Below the pieces are notes generated by a model. That model made no database searches. It saw nothing but the letters and a program-made list of their open reading frames with translations, and had not been told where the DNA came from. From DASRDR01 sp963812945 [NCBI: uncultured Candidatus Rokubacteria bacterium] (GTDB lineage Bacteria > Methylomirabilota > Methylomirabilia > Rokubacteriales), in contig CAWEXD010000010.1 in assembly GCA_963812945.1 (NCBI GenBank), forward strand, positions 310,001-374,000: 64,000 nucleotides of DNA, read 5' to 3'. Below, in pieces: positions 1 through 8,757 of this stretch. The stretch's first letter is position 1. Each line of letters starts with the position of its first letter. Made by a program: the position numbers and the translations under genes.

Positions 1-150
1 CGCGGGATCGCCCTGCTGGACGATCATCTCCCCGGGGGCGAACTCCACCACCTCCGCCGTGTAGGCAATCAGCTTCAGTCGGGCCGTTGGGAGCCCACCG
101 AAGAGCGGGATCTTCCGAAGGGTCTCGACGTCGCGCTCGAACGACTGCAT
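1..150 (-). CDS. Cyclic-nucleotide-binding domain protein, N-terminal part
   Basis: Only the first 50 residues are in the window; the gene runs off the left edge. It begins MQSFERDVETLRKIPLFGGL and continues with an LKLIA helix and FAPGEMIVQQGDPA. This is the opening beta-roll pattern of Crp-type cNMP-binding domains (PLF..L, then F.pGE.I..QGDPA). The ATG at 150-148 lies one base after the stop codon of the ABC exporter upstream, so the two are almost certainly co-transcribed and may act together. Whether the protein is a free regulatory domain, a transcription factor or part of a larger enzyme cannot be told from this fragment. Confidence 0.75.
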   Translation of the reverse strand, partial: MQSFERDVETLRKIPLFGGLPTARLKLIAYTAEVVEFAPGEMIVQQGDPA

Positions 151-151
151 G

Positions 152-2746
152 TTAGTCCTCCCCCGTCACCGGCACGCCGGCCTGGGTCGCGATCCGGCGC
201 AATACGCCACGAGGCTGGCCAATCAGCTCCTTGTACGTGCCCGTCTCCACGACCGTCCCCGCGTCCAGAACGACCACGCGGTCATAGAGACGGGCGAGAT
301 CCGGGCGCTCGACCACGGCGATCACCGTCCGGTCCTTCATCGCGGCGAGCACCCGCTGGTGGACTTCCAGGCGCTCTCCGGGCTCGAGGACCCCCAGGGC
401 GGTGTCCAAGATGAGGATCTCCGGCCGCTTGAGCAGGACGCGCGCGAGGGCGATCCGCTGCCGCTGGGGCGGGGAGAGCCGGCCGCCGAAGAGGCCCACG
501 TGATAGTCGAGGCCGACCTCCAGCACGAGGTTCCGGAGGTCCCCCGCCTCGAGGAGCTCCTCCACGATGGCGTTGACCTTCTTCACGGCCAGGCTGCTGG
601 TCGCCACGACCTTGCCGAAGAGGAGGTTGTCGAGCAGCGTCCCGTCCGCGAAGTAGCGCTCGCGGTCGTACGGCGCGAACGTCGCCGCCAGCTCCGGGGG
701 CAGCGTCTCCGCGAACCGGCGGCGCGCGGCCACCACCTTCGTCACGAAGGGCTCGTCGATCTGGCCGAGGCGGTGGCGGGCGGGAATCAGACGCAGCGCG
801 AGGCGGATGAACCGGTCCCGGTCGGCCGGCGCCAGCTGGGTGAGGGGCCCCTGGCCCACCCGCCCGAGCACCTGCTCGTATTCGGGCAGCTCGCTGGCCG
901 TCACCAGGCTGAAGCGCGCGAAGAGCTCGTTGTCGGCCGCGATGTCCTTGAAGATCTCGACCATGTCCCGGGCCAGGGCGACCCCGAGCTCGACCAGCGG
1001 CCCTTCCAGCTCGACCTGGGCGATCACCTCCCGGAAGTGCGGATGCAGGACGAGCTGCTCGAGCGCCAGCCCCGGATGGGGGCTGTGGCCGAAGAGGATG
1101 TTCTCGCCAATCGAGGCGTAGGCCGAGAAACGGCCCGGATCGAAGAACTCGACGGCCGTCTCCTGCCCCTCGCCAGCGAAGCGATCCGACACGATGCGTC
1201 GCGTGGCGAGGATCCGTTCGGCGGTTTCGGGATGCCGGGTCGTATCGACGCGGGACCGGAGACCGAAGGCGAAGAGGTCGCCCTCCAGGCTCACGAGCCG
1301 GACGGCTTCCAGGGCGGCTCCCACGAGCCCCTGGCGGTCCCTCACGTCGAGCGGCGACAGGTCGAGCCACTCCTCCCCGGCCACGCCGAGGCCGGCGTCC
1401 TTCGTGTCCTCCTCGCCGCCCCGGCGGTGGCGGAACCCGTAGAGCAGGTTGTCCAGCACGGAGCCGGTGAAGAGCCGCGCGTCACTCGGGATGAAGCCGA
1501 TCGCGCGCCCGGCCACGCCGGTCGGCACCTGGGCCAGATCGACCCCGTCCAGGAGGACCGTCCCCGTGTAGCTGCTCAGCTTGGCCAGGACGAGGGCCAG
1601 CGTGCTCTTGCCGCTACCGGCGGTGCCGACCAGCGCGACGTGCTCGCGGGGAGCCAGGGTCAGCTGGACGTGGTCGAGAGCCTGGGTCGTCCCGTCCAGC
1701 AGGACACTCGTCTGGCGGAGGTCGTAGGCGCCGGCCAGCGGGGGCAGCGGTCCGCCCAGGGCATCGTCCCGGGGGAACTCCGCCCGGAGCCCCGACGGAT
1801 CGAAGTTCACGATGACGTGCTCGTACTTGATCCGGGCGTTCTCCTTCAGCTGGAAGAAGTTGATGAGCTCGCGCCAGGGCTCGTTGAGCTGCCCGTACGC
1901 CTGCAGGAACGCGACCAGCGCTCCGAGGTTGAACTCCTCGGGGCGGCTGATGATGAGCCACCCGCCCACGAGCAGCAGGACGAACTGGCCGAACTTTTCG
2001 AGGAAGTTGTTGATCCACTTGATCAGGTACTTGAGATTGTAGATGTTCAGCCGGACGCGGAAGATCCGCTGGAGCAGGTGGCGGTACCGGCCGGATTCGT
2101 AGGCCAGCGTGTCGTTCGCGTAGATCTCCTGCAGCCCACCCACGGATTCCTGGATCCGGTCGGACAGGCCGCGCACCATGCGCACCCGCTCCCGGGACAG
2201 GGCGCTCACCCGGCGCTGAAGGCGGCGGATGAAGATCATCTGGACCGGGAACATCACCATGCTCACCAGCGCCATCCACGGGTTCGCCCAGACCATGAAG
2301 CCGAGCGTGCCGAGCAGCATGGCCCCGTGGAACGCCGGCGTGGAGAGCGCCAGCCCGAAGTACCCGCCCAGATCCTCCACCTCGCCCAGGATCATGGCGA
2401 CCAGCTGCCCGGTCGAGGTGCTCTTCAGGTGCGGCAGCGGGAACCGCAGGATCCGATTGTAGAGCTCGCTCCGCAGATCCCGGAGCATCGTCTCGGAGAT
2501 GTACCCTTCCAGGTTCTGCTTCACGTACTTGAACGCGCCGTTCGCGATGACCGCCCCCAGGAAGCCGAAGCACAGCCAGAGGAGCGCGTCGAAGTTGCGC
2601 TGCCCGATCGCCTCGTTGATGATCCGCTTCTGGAGGTTGAGCATGATCGGGTTCAACGCGAGGCCGAGGACGAAGGCGATCGCGATCAGCGCCAGCTGGG
2701 GCCGGAGGCTCCGGCGGATGATGTAGCGGTGAAGGTTCCGTTCCAC
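152..2746 (-). CDS. ABC exporter (TMD-NBD fusion) with enlarged, degenerate ATPase domain
   Basis: 864 residues from a GTG start. Residues 1-305 form an ABC type-1 exporter membrane domain with hydrophobic stretches near 16-36, 55-70, 140-172 and 253-267. A good Walker A (GTAGSGKST, 374-382) follows. About 370 residues then separate it from the region aligning with the signature (FGGRLSPPQRQRIALAR, about 753-769); a normal domain has about 100. This insert carries three copies of an xxxxxNxLxG-like motif (428-437 GSVLDNLLYG, 544-553 ASIGENILFG, 702-711 GTLLDNLLFG). After Walker B (ILILD) the catalytic Glu is Thr782, the LSGGQ core is altered, and the H-loop His is Glu813. It is likely a transporter with weak or regulatory ATP use; the substrate is unknown. 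The cNMP-domain gene follows one base downstream. Confidence 0.85.
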   Translation of the reverse strand: MERNLHRYIIRRSLRPQLALIAIAFVLGLALNPIMLNLQKRIINEAIGQRNFDALLWLCFGFLGAVIANGAFKYVKQNLEGYISETMLRDLRSELYNRILRFPLPHLKSTSTGQLVAMILGEVEDLGGYFGLALSTPAFHGAMLLGTLGFMVWANPWMALVSMVMFPVQMIFIRRLQRRVSALSRERVRMVRGLSDRIQESVGGLQEIYANDTLAYESGRYRHLLQRIFRVRLNIYNLKYLIKWINNFLEKFGQFVLLLVGGWLIISRPEEFNLGALVAFLQAYGQLNEPWRELINFFQLKENARIKYEHVIVNFDPSGLRAEFPRDDALGGPLPPLAGAYDLRQTSVLLDGTTQALDHVQLTLAPREHVALVGTAGSGKSTLALVLAKLSSYTGTVLLDGVDLAQVPTGVAGRAIGFIPSDARLFTGSVLDNLLYGFRHRRGGEEDTKDAGLGVAGEEWLDLSPLDVRDRQGLVGAALEAVRLVSLEGDLFAFGLRSRVDTTRHPETAERILATRRIVSDRFAGEGQETAVEFFDPGRFSAYASIGENILFGHSPHPGLALEQLVLHPHFREVIAQVELEGPLVELGVALARDMVEIFKDIAADNELFARFSLVTASELPEYEQVLGRVGQGPLTQLAPADRDRFIRLALRLIPARHRLGQIDEPFVTKVVAARRRFAETLPPELAATFAPYDRERYFADGTLLDNLLFGKVVATSSLAVKKVNAIVEELLEAGDLRNLVLEVGLDYHVGLFGGRLSPPQRQRIALARVLLKRPEILILDTALGVLEPGERLEVHQRVLAAMKDRTVIAVVERPDLARLYDRVVVLDAGTVVETGTYKELIGQPRGVLRRIATQAGVPVTGED

Positions 2747-2758
2747 GAGGGGCTCGCG

Positions 2759-3901
2759 CTAGGAGTACGGGTCCGCGGCGTCCCGGAGCCCGTCACCCAG
2801 GAAGTTGAAGGTCAGGACGGTGAGCACGACCATGACCACCGGTGTCAGCAGCCAGGGGTAGAGCGCCACGGCGTTCATGTTCTGCGCCTCGGACAGGAGC
2901 ACCCCCCAGCTCGTGATGGGGGGCCGCAGCCCGAGCCCCAGGAAGGACAGGGCCGTCTCCCCGAGGATCATGTTCGGGATGGACAAGGTGGCCGAGACGA
3001 TCAGGTGGCTGGTGAACGCCGGCAGGAGATGCCGGCGGATGACGTACGGCGGGGAGCCGCCCATCAGCACCGCGGCGGTGGCAAAGTCCTCCTCGCGCAC
3101 CGAGAGGAGCTTGCCGCGCACGCTGCGCGCCAGCCCGGTCCACTCGAGGACCCCGAGGATCACCGTGATCCCGACGTAGACGAGGATCGGATCCCAGCGC
3201 GGCGGCAAAGCGGCCGACAGCGCCATCCAGAGCGGCAGCTCGGGGAACGCGCGGATCACCTCGATGAACCGCTGGATCAGGATGTCGATGGTCCCCCCGT
3301 AGTAGCCCGACAGCCCTCCGAAGATCAGCGCCAGCACGAAGCTGACCGCGATACCGATCAGGCCCACCGTCAGGGAGATGCGCGCCCCGTGAATGATCCG
3401 CGAGAGCATGTCCCGGCCCAGGCGATCCGTCCCGAGCAGGAACATGGTGCCGCCCTCCTCGACGCCGATGAGGTGCCGATCACCCCGCCAGAGCCCCCAG
3501 AACAGGTAGGGCTCGCCGGGCGCGAAGAGGCGGAGGCGGTACAGCCGCGTTCGATCCTCCCGGTACTCGCGGCGGAGGTTCTCCATGTTGACGGTCAAGA
3601 ACTGCCCGTAGACGAACGGACCGACGAACCGACCCTCGTGAAACAGCCGCACCCGCTGCGGCGGGCTGTAGACGTAGTCGGCATGGCGACTGCGCAGCTC
3701 GTACGGCGCCAGGAACTCCACGAACGGGATCGTCGCGTAGAGGGCCACCAGGAACCAGAACGAGATCATCGCGAAGCGGTGCCGCCTGAGGCGCCACCAA
3801 ATGAGCTGCCACTGGGACGCGAAGTAGTACCGCTCCTGCTCGGACGCCCGGGCGCGGTCGACCGTGACGGGGAGCGTCGCCGGGGCGGGGACGACGCTCA
3901 C
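2759..3901 (-). CDS. dppC: Dipeptide/oligopeptide ABC transporter permease (DppC type)
   Basis: 380 residues from a GTG start. It is an inner-membrane permease of the DppC/OppC family. A first membrane segment near 44-62 is followed by a long non-membrane insert of about 85 residues. Then come LLGTDRLGRDMLSRI (about 155-169), typical of the family, and five further hydrophobic segments. The EAA-type coupling loop reads AAVLMGGSPPYVIRRHLLP. At 380 residues it is longer than the usual 290-310 because of the insert, which resembles that of a YejE-like subgroup. It lies 90 bases after dppB and 12 bases before the ABC exporter gene. Substrate is inferred only from family. Confidence 0.9.
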   Translation of the reverse strand: MSVVPAPATLPVTVDRARASEQERYYFASQWQLIWWRLRRHRFAMISFWFLVALYATIPFVEFLAPYELRSRHADYVYSPPQRVRLFHEGRFVGPFVYGQFLTVNMENLRREYREDRTRLYRLRLFAPGEPYLFWGLWRGDRHLIGVEEGGTMFLLGTDRLGRDMLSRIIHGARISLTVGLIGIAVSFVLALIFGGLSGYYGGTIDILIQRFIEVIRAFPELPLWMALSAALPPRWDPILVYVGITVILGVLEWTGLARSVRGKLLSVREEDFATAAVLMGGSPPYVIRRHLLPAFTSHLIVSATLSIPNMILGETALSFLGLGLRPPITSWGVLLSEAQNMNAVALYPWLLTPVVMVVLTVLTFNFLGDGLRDAADPYS

Positions 3902-3991
3902 TACGGCACTCTCGATCTGCGGGAGTTGATCGGACGGCCTCGACCGGACGGCCTTCGGCCTGTGGCGGCCTGTGGGCTCACTCCGGCACCC

Positions 3992-4990
3992 TCACCGGGT
4001 CTGCCCGCCACCCTGGCGGATCCGGGGGTCCAGGGCCGCGAGGGCGATGTCGGAGAGGAAGACGCCGATGACCGTGAGGGCCGCCAGCAGCATCAGGAAC
4101 GAGCCGGCCAGGTACATGTCCTGCGCCCGGAGCGCCCGGAGCAGGATGGGCCCCGTGGTCGGGAGCGACAGCACGATCGACACGATGATAGCGCCCGAGA
4201 TCACCTGGGGCAGCAGATTGCCGATGTCGCCGATGAAAGGGTTGAGCGCGAGCCGGAGCGGGTACTTGAGCAGGATGCGCCGCGGCGCCAGGCCCTTCGC
4301 GCGGGCCGTCACCACGTAGGGCCGGCGGAGCTCGTCGAGCAGGTTCGCCCGCAGCCGCCGGATCATGCCGGCCGTCCCCGACGTGCCGATGACGATCACC
4401 GGGATCCAGAGGTGCTGGATGAGGTCCCACACCCGGGCCAGGCTCCACGGGGCGTTCTGCATGTCCGGCGAGAACAGTCCCCCCACGCTCGTCCCGAAGT
4501 AGGTGAAGGAGATGAACATCAGGATCAGCGCCAGCAGGAAGTTCGGCGTCGCCAGGCCGAGGAAGCCGAGGAGCGTGAGCCCGTGGTCGCCCCAGCTGTA
4601 CTGGTGGGTCGCCGAGTACACGCCGATCGGAAACGCGACGAGCCACGTGAACAGGATCGAGGCGAACGACACGACGAAGGTCAGGAGCAGCCGCTCTCCG
4701 ATGATGTCGGCGACCGGCCGATCGTACTCGAACGAGTAGCCCATGTCCCCCTGGAAGAGCCCCCAGAGCCACAGGCCGTACTGCTTCCAGAGCGGCTGGT
4801 CGAGCCCGAACTCCTTGCGCAGGAACTCGACCTTCGCCAGGTCCGCCCGTTCCCCCGACGACTCCAGGTCGCTGATCAGCGTCTCCAGGTAGTCGCCCGG
4901 CGGTAGCTGGATGATGACGAACGTCACCAGCGAGATCAGGAGCAGGGTCGGCAGCATGAGGAGCAGGCGCTGAACGAGATACCGACCCAC
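3992..4990 (-). CDS. dppB: Dipeptide/oligopeptide ABC transporter permease (DppB type)
   Basis: 332 residues from a GTG start (MGRYLVQRLLLMLPTLLLIS). The N-terminal membrane segment and FVIIQLPPGDYLETLI match the DppB/OppB start, and the family core GDMGYSF..DRPVADII follows. The coupling loop includes YVVTARAKGLAPRRILLKYPLR, close to the EAA consensus, near residue 225-246. Six membrane segments are evident. It is second-last of the importer genes in the order D-F-B-C. No binding protein is encoded in this operon within the window. Confidence 0.92.
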   Translation of the reverse strand: MGRYLVQRLLLMLPTLLLISLVTFVIIQLPPGDYLETLISDLESSGERADLAKVEFLRKEFGLDQPLWKQYGLWLWGLFQGDMGYSFEYDRPVADIIGERLLLTFVVSFASILFTWLVAFPIGVYSATHQYSWGDHGLTLLGFLGLATPNFLLALILMFISFTYFGTSVGGLFSPDMQNAPWSLARVWDLIQHLWIPVIVIGTSGTAGMIRRLRANLLDELRRPYVVTARAKGLAPRRILLKYPLRLALNPFIGDIGNLLPQVISGAIIVSIVLSLPTTGPILLRALRAQDMYLAGSFLMLLAALTVIGVFLSDIALAALDPRIRQGGGQTR

Positions 4991-5057
4991 GGTCAGCGGC
5001 CCTCGGTCACCGGGCGGGGCCGTGGCCCGCGGCGGACGATAGGCGTGGCGGTCGGCC

Positions 5058-6128
5058 TCATGCGGACCGCACGGCCGGGCGGCGCGGCAGCGGCGTCAGC
5101 TGCAGCTCCCCGATACGGTGGCACCGCGCCACATGGTTGGGCCCGACCGCGCGCAGCTCCGGCGTCTCGGCCCGGCAGCGGTCGACGACGTAGGGGCAGC
5201 GGGTCGCGTAGGCGCACCCCGGTCCTCCCCCGGCCGGTGGGCCGCTCCCGTCGCGCACCCCCCCGAACGCGGCCCCGCGCAGGCGGGGGTCGGGCCGGAG
5301 CACCGCCGCCAGGAGCGTCTCGGTGTAGGGGTGGCTGGGCCGCTCGAACAGCTGTCGCTTCGCCGCGAGCTCGACGATCCGGCCCGCGTACATCACGGCG
5401 ATCCGGTCGGCGACGTAGTCGATCACGGCGAGGTTGTGGGAGATGAACAGGTAGGTCAGCCCCAGCTCGCTCTGGAGGTCCTTCAGCAGGTTGAGCACCT
5501 GGGCCTGGACCGAGACGTCCAGCGCCGACACCGGCTCGTCGCAGACGACGAGCTCGGGGTTGAGCGCGAGCGCGCGCGCGATCCCGATGCGCTGCCGCTG
5601 ACCGCCGGAGAAGGAGTGCGGGTAGCGCCGGAGGTACTGGACGTTGAGGCCCACCATTCCCATGAGCGCCTTCACGCGCTCCTGGATCTCGTCGCGCGAG
5701 CCCCGCCGGTGGATCCTGAGCGGCTCCCCGATGATCTCGCCGACCGGCATGCGCGGGTTCAGCGACGAGAACGGATCCTGGAAGATCATCTGGATGTGCG
5801 GGCGGAGGGCGCGCAGCGCCCGTCCCTCCAGCCGATCCACCCGCACCGCCCGGTCGCCGACCCGGAAGAGGATCTCGCCCCGGGTGGGCTTGAGCGCCCG
5901 CAGGACCAGGCGCGCCGTGGTCGTCTTCCCGCACCCGCTCTCCCCGACCAGGCCCAGGGTCTCCCCCTTCGCCACGTCGAAGCTCACCCCCTCCACGGCC
6001 ACGACGGTCCCCACCTGCCGCCGCGCGAGGCCGGCCAGCCAGGGCTGGTACAGGGGGAAGTGCTTGGTAAGGTCGCGGACGTCGAGCATCGGAGGCATTG
6101 GCTGCATCGGCAGCGCCGGTTCCGCCAC
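5058..6128 (-). CDS. dppF: Dipeptide/oligopeptide ABC transporter ATP-binding protein (DppF type)
   Basis: 356 residues from a GTG start. Walker [10 protein letters not shown] near residue 53, Q-loop region [14 protein letters not shown], signature [16 protein letters not shown], Walker [13 protein letters not shown] and switch LFISHNLAV are all intact. The C-terminal oligo/dipeptide extension has the cysteine-rich [15 protein letters not shown] segment that in this family usually holds an Fe-S cluster or metal. It forms the ATPase pair with the DppD-type protein encoded three bases upstream, powering peptide import at the inner membrane. Confidence 0.93.
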   Translation of the reverse strand: MAEPALPMQPMPPMLDVRDLTKHFPLYQPWLAGLARRQVGTVVAVEGVSFDVAKGETLGLVGESGCGKTTTARLVLRALKPTRGEILFRVGDRAVRVDRLEGRALRALRPHIQMIFQDPFSSLNPRMPVGEIIGEPLRIHRRGSRDEIQERVKALMGMVGLNVQYLRRYPHSFSGGQRQRIGIARALALNPELVVCDEPVSALDVSVQAQVLNLLKDLQSELGLTYLFISHNLAVIDYVADRIAVMYAGRIVELAAKRQLFERPSHPYTETLLAAVLRPDPRLRGAAFGGVRDGSGPPAGGGPGCAYATRCPYVVDRCRAETPELRAVGPNHVARCHRIGELQLTPLPRRPAVRSA

Positions 6129-6131
6129 GCG

Positions 6132-7160
6132 TCAGGCTCCCACGGGGGCCGCCGGGATCTCGGGCATGGATCCCCGCTTGTAGCAGGCGACATGGCGGTG
6201 GGCCGAGAGCGTGTACGGGGCGGGCATGGCGTCCCCGCACAGCGCCGGCTCACCCTCCGGGCACCGCGACAGGAACGGACAGCCCGGAATCGGCGCCAGC
6301 GGGTCCGGCACGGCGCCCGCGATCGTCTGGAGCCTTTCGCCTTCGGCCACGCCGAACTGGGGGGTGCTGCGGAGGAGCGCCTGGAGGTAGGGATGCTCGG
6401 GGTGCGCGAAGAGCTCGCCGACGGGGCCGGTCTCCATGACGTGGCCGCAGTACATCACGGTGACGAAGTCGGCCACGTGGGCGACGACTCCAGGATCGTG
6501 CGTGATGATGATCAGCCCCATCCCGTGCTCGCGCTGGAGGCGTACCAGGAGGTCGAGAATCTGCGCCTGGACGGTCACGTCGAGCGCCGAGGTCGGCTCG
6601 TCCGCGATGACCAGGGCCGGCCGGGACACGAGCGCCATCGCGATCATCGCGCGCTGGCGGAGCCCGCCCGAGAGCTCGAACGGGTAGGCGTCCACCTTCC
6701 GCGGCGGGTCGGGGAACCCGACCTCGGTCAGGGCCTCGATGGTCGCGGCCCGGGCGCGCGCCCGGCTCATGCCGCGGTGCAGACGCCCCACCTCGCCGAT
6801 CTGGTCGCCGATCGTGTGCACCGGCGAGAACGCCGTCATCGGCTCCTGGAAGATCATGGCGATCGCCCCCCCGCGGATGGCCCGCATCTGCCGGCCGTCG
6901 GGGGCCAGGGCGGCCAGGTCGACCGGCGCGCCCCCATCCGGGGAGAAGAGGACTCGGCCCGCCTCGATGCGGCCGCGGCTCGGGAGAATCCGCATGATGG
7001 ACTGGGCCAGCACGCTCTTTCCGGAGCCGGACTCCCCGACGACGGCCATCGCCTGGCCCCGGTCGACCGAAAGGGAAACGCCGTTTACCGCCCGAACGAC
7101 CCCCTCGTCGAGGTAGATGGACGTCCGTAGGCCCTGGACCTCCAGCAGGGGAGCGCCCAT
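6132..7160 (-). CDS. dppD: Dipeptide/oligopeptide ABC transporter ATP-binding protein (DppD type)
   Basis: 342 residues from ATG 7160. Walker A GESGSGKS (about 42-49), [16 protein letters not shown], signature [16 protein letters not shown], Walker [13 protein letters not shown] and switch IITHDPGVV are complete. The C-terminal [16 protein letters not shown] cysteines match the OppD/DppD extension. It is the first gene of the minus-strand importer operon. The 251-bp region in front of it is shared with the divergent glycan locus and has an AT-rich patch around 7281-7305. Confidence 0.93.
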   Translation of the reverse strand: MGAPLLEVQGLRTSIYLDEGVVRAVNGVSLSVDRGQAMAVVGESGSGKSVLAQSIMRILPSRGRIEAGRVLFSPDGGAPVDLAALAPDGRQMRAIRGGAIAMIFQEPMTAFSPVHTIGDQIGEVGRLHRGMSRARARAATIEALTEVGFPDPPRKVDAYPFELSGGLRQRAMIAMALVSRPALVIADEPTSALDVTVQAQILDLLVRLQREHGMGLIIITHDPGVVAHVADFVTVMYCGHVMETGPVGELFAHPEHPYLQALLRSTPQFGVAEGERLQTIAGAVPDPLAPIPGCPFLSRCPEGEPALCGDAMPAPYTLSAHRHVACYKRGSMPEIPAAPVGA

Positions 7161-7411
7161 CGCAGGGTATCACTACCATTCGGGGCTGTTCGGAGGCAAG
7201 GGCCCGGCCTCGGTCCAGGCCCCCCGGGAGCCGCAGGGAGCCCGGGAGGGGCCGGCCACCGGGGGTCCGGGCAGGCTTCCCTTTTCCATGGGTTTTTGAT
7301 AAACGTGACCTGCTCGGGCCCCTGGGGCTGCCGTGCGGGCGGGCGTCTCCCGGAAGGCCACAGAGACACCCCCCCGGTCGGCGCCGCTCGGGGACCCTGC
7401 GGGAGGAAGAT

Positions 7412-8734
7412 GTGGGAGCCGTCCGATCCGGCGCGGGGCCTTTGGGCAACGGGCATGGGCCCCGCGGGCCAGAGGCCGACGACCAGGCCCAGTATCGGGT
7501 CCTGATCTACAGCCACGATTCGTTTGGCCTGGGGCATCTCCGCCGCTGCCGGACGATCGCGCACTCCCTCGTCGCCCATCACAAGAAGCTCAACGTCCTG
7601 ATCCTGAGCGGCTCCCCGATCCTGGGGCGCTTCAGCTTCCGCTCCCGCGTCGATTTCGTTCGCGTGCCCGGGATCATCAAGCGGCGAAACGGCGAGTACA
7701 CGAGCTTGAACCTCGACTTCCACGTCGAGCAGACCCTCGCGCTCCGGGCCTCGATCATCGAGCACACGGCTCGCGTCTTCCGGCCCGATCTCTTCCTGGT
7801 CGACAAGGAGCCCCTCGGGCTCCTCGGCGAGGTGCGCAGCACCCTCGCGCACCTGCGCCGCCAGGGCGGCACGCGGCTCGTCCTCGGCCTTCGCGACATC
7901 ATGGACGATCCGACGTCGCTCGCCGAGGAGTGGCGGCGCAAGCGCGCGATTCCCGCACTCAAGCGCTTCTACGACCACATCTGGGTATACGGGGTGTCAC
8001 AGGTCTACGATCCGATCGAGGCGTACGGCTTCCCGCCCGACGTCGCCGCCAAGACGACCTTCACGGGCTATCTCCCGCGCGAGACGAACCCCGAGGTCAC
8101 CCTGCCCGCGGACGTCCAGGCGACCGTCCAGCAGGGCCCCTTTCTCCTGGTGACGCCCGGAGGCGGCGGTGACGGGGCGCGGCTCGTCGATGCGACCCTC
8201 ACCGCGTACGAGCGCTTCAACGGCCGGCTGCCGTGGCCGGCGCTCGTGGTCTACGGGCCCTTCCTGCCGGCCGGGGACCGCGCGGCGTTCGAGCGCCGGG
8301 CGGCCCGGCTCGCGCGCGTCACCACCCTCGAGTTCCACGAGCACCTCGAGAACCTCATCGAGAAGGCGGCCGCCGTCGTGTGCCTCGGGGGGTACAACAC
8401 CTTCTGCGAGGTCCTGTCCCTCAAGAAGCGGAGCCTGATGGTGCCGCGCGTGAAGCCCCGCGCCGAGCAGCTCCTCCGGGCCCAGGCCGCCACGGGGCTC
8501 GGGCTGGCCCAGACGCTCGACCCCAGCCGGCTCACACCGGAAACGCTCGCGGAGGCGCTGATCCACTTGCCCGAGCAGCCGCCGCCGGCCATCCACCGGG
8601 TCCCGGGCCTGCTCGACGGCCTCCGCTTCATCAACCAGGCCGTCGCGAAGTGGCGGGTCGAAGGACCGCCCGGTCCCGGGCGCCGCGCCCTGGAGCGCAC
8701 CGGCCGGCGCGCCCACAGCCGGCGAGCCGTCTGA
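7412..8734 (+). CDS. MurG-like glycosyltransferase (GT28-type C-terminal domain)
   Basis: 440 residues. The GTG start is fixed by a GGGAGG ribosome site six bases upstream. The N-terminal nucleotide-binding half begins YRVLIYSHDSFGLGHLRRC, the G-H-x-x-R pattern of MurG-like and COG4671 transferases. The C-terminal half holds TPGGGGDGARLVDATL and VVCLGGYNTFCEVLSLKK, the sugar-nucleotide-binding GGYNT segment. It probably transfers a sugar from a nucleotide donor to a lipid or glycan. The acceptor is unknown. It is the first gene of a plus-strand run with three more glycosyltransferases. The last 30 residues are basic and low-complexity. Confidence 0.82.
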   Translation: MGAVRSGAGPLGNGHGPRGPEADDQAQYRVLIYSHDSFGLGHLRRCRTIAHSLVAHHKKLNVLILSGSPILGRFSFRSRVDFVRVPGIIKRRNGEYTSLNLDFHVEQTLALRASIIEHTARVFRPDLFLVDKEPLGLLGEVRSTLAHLRRQGGTRLVLGLRDIMDDPTSLAEEWRRKRAIPALKRFYDHIWVYGVSQVYDPIEAYGFPPDVAAKTTFTGYLPRETNPEVTLPADVQATVQQGPFLLVTPGGGGDGARLVDATLTAYERFNGRLPWPALVVYGPFLPAGDRAAFERRAARLARVTTLEFHEHLENLIEKAAAVVCLGGYNTFCEVLSLKKRSLMVPRVKPRAEQLLRAQAATGLGLAQTLDPSRLTPETLAEALIHLPEQPPPAIHRVPGLLDGLRFINQAVAKWRVEGPPGPGRRALERTGRRAHSRRAV

Positions 8735-8757
8735 TCCCTCCGCCCGCGGCCGCGCGG

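Noticed and set aside
149-4906. A plus-strand open frame of more than 1500 codons opposite the ABC exporter and dppC/dppB genes.
   Set aside because: It is rich in Arg/Glu/Gly/Pro/His with no domain, and lies antisense to three recognised genes. Long antisense frames are expected at 70% G+C.
7215-7255. Large GC-rich inverted repeat between dppD and the first glycosyltransferase, considered as a terminator or operator.
   Set aside because: It lies in a divergent promoter region where no transcript ends, and is imperfect. No further support.
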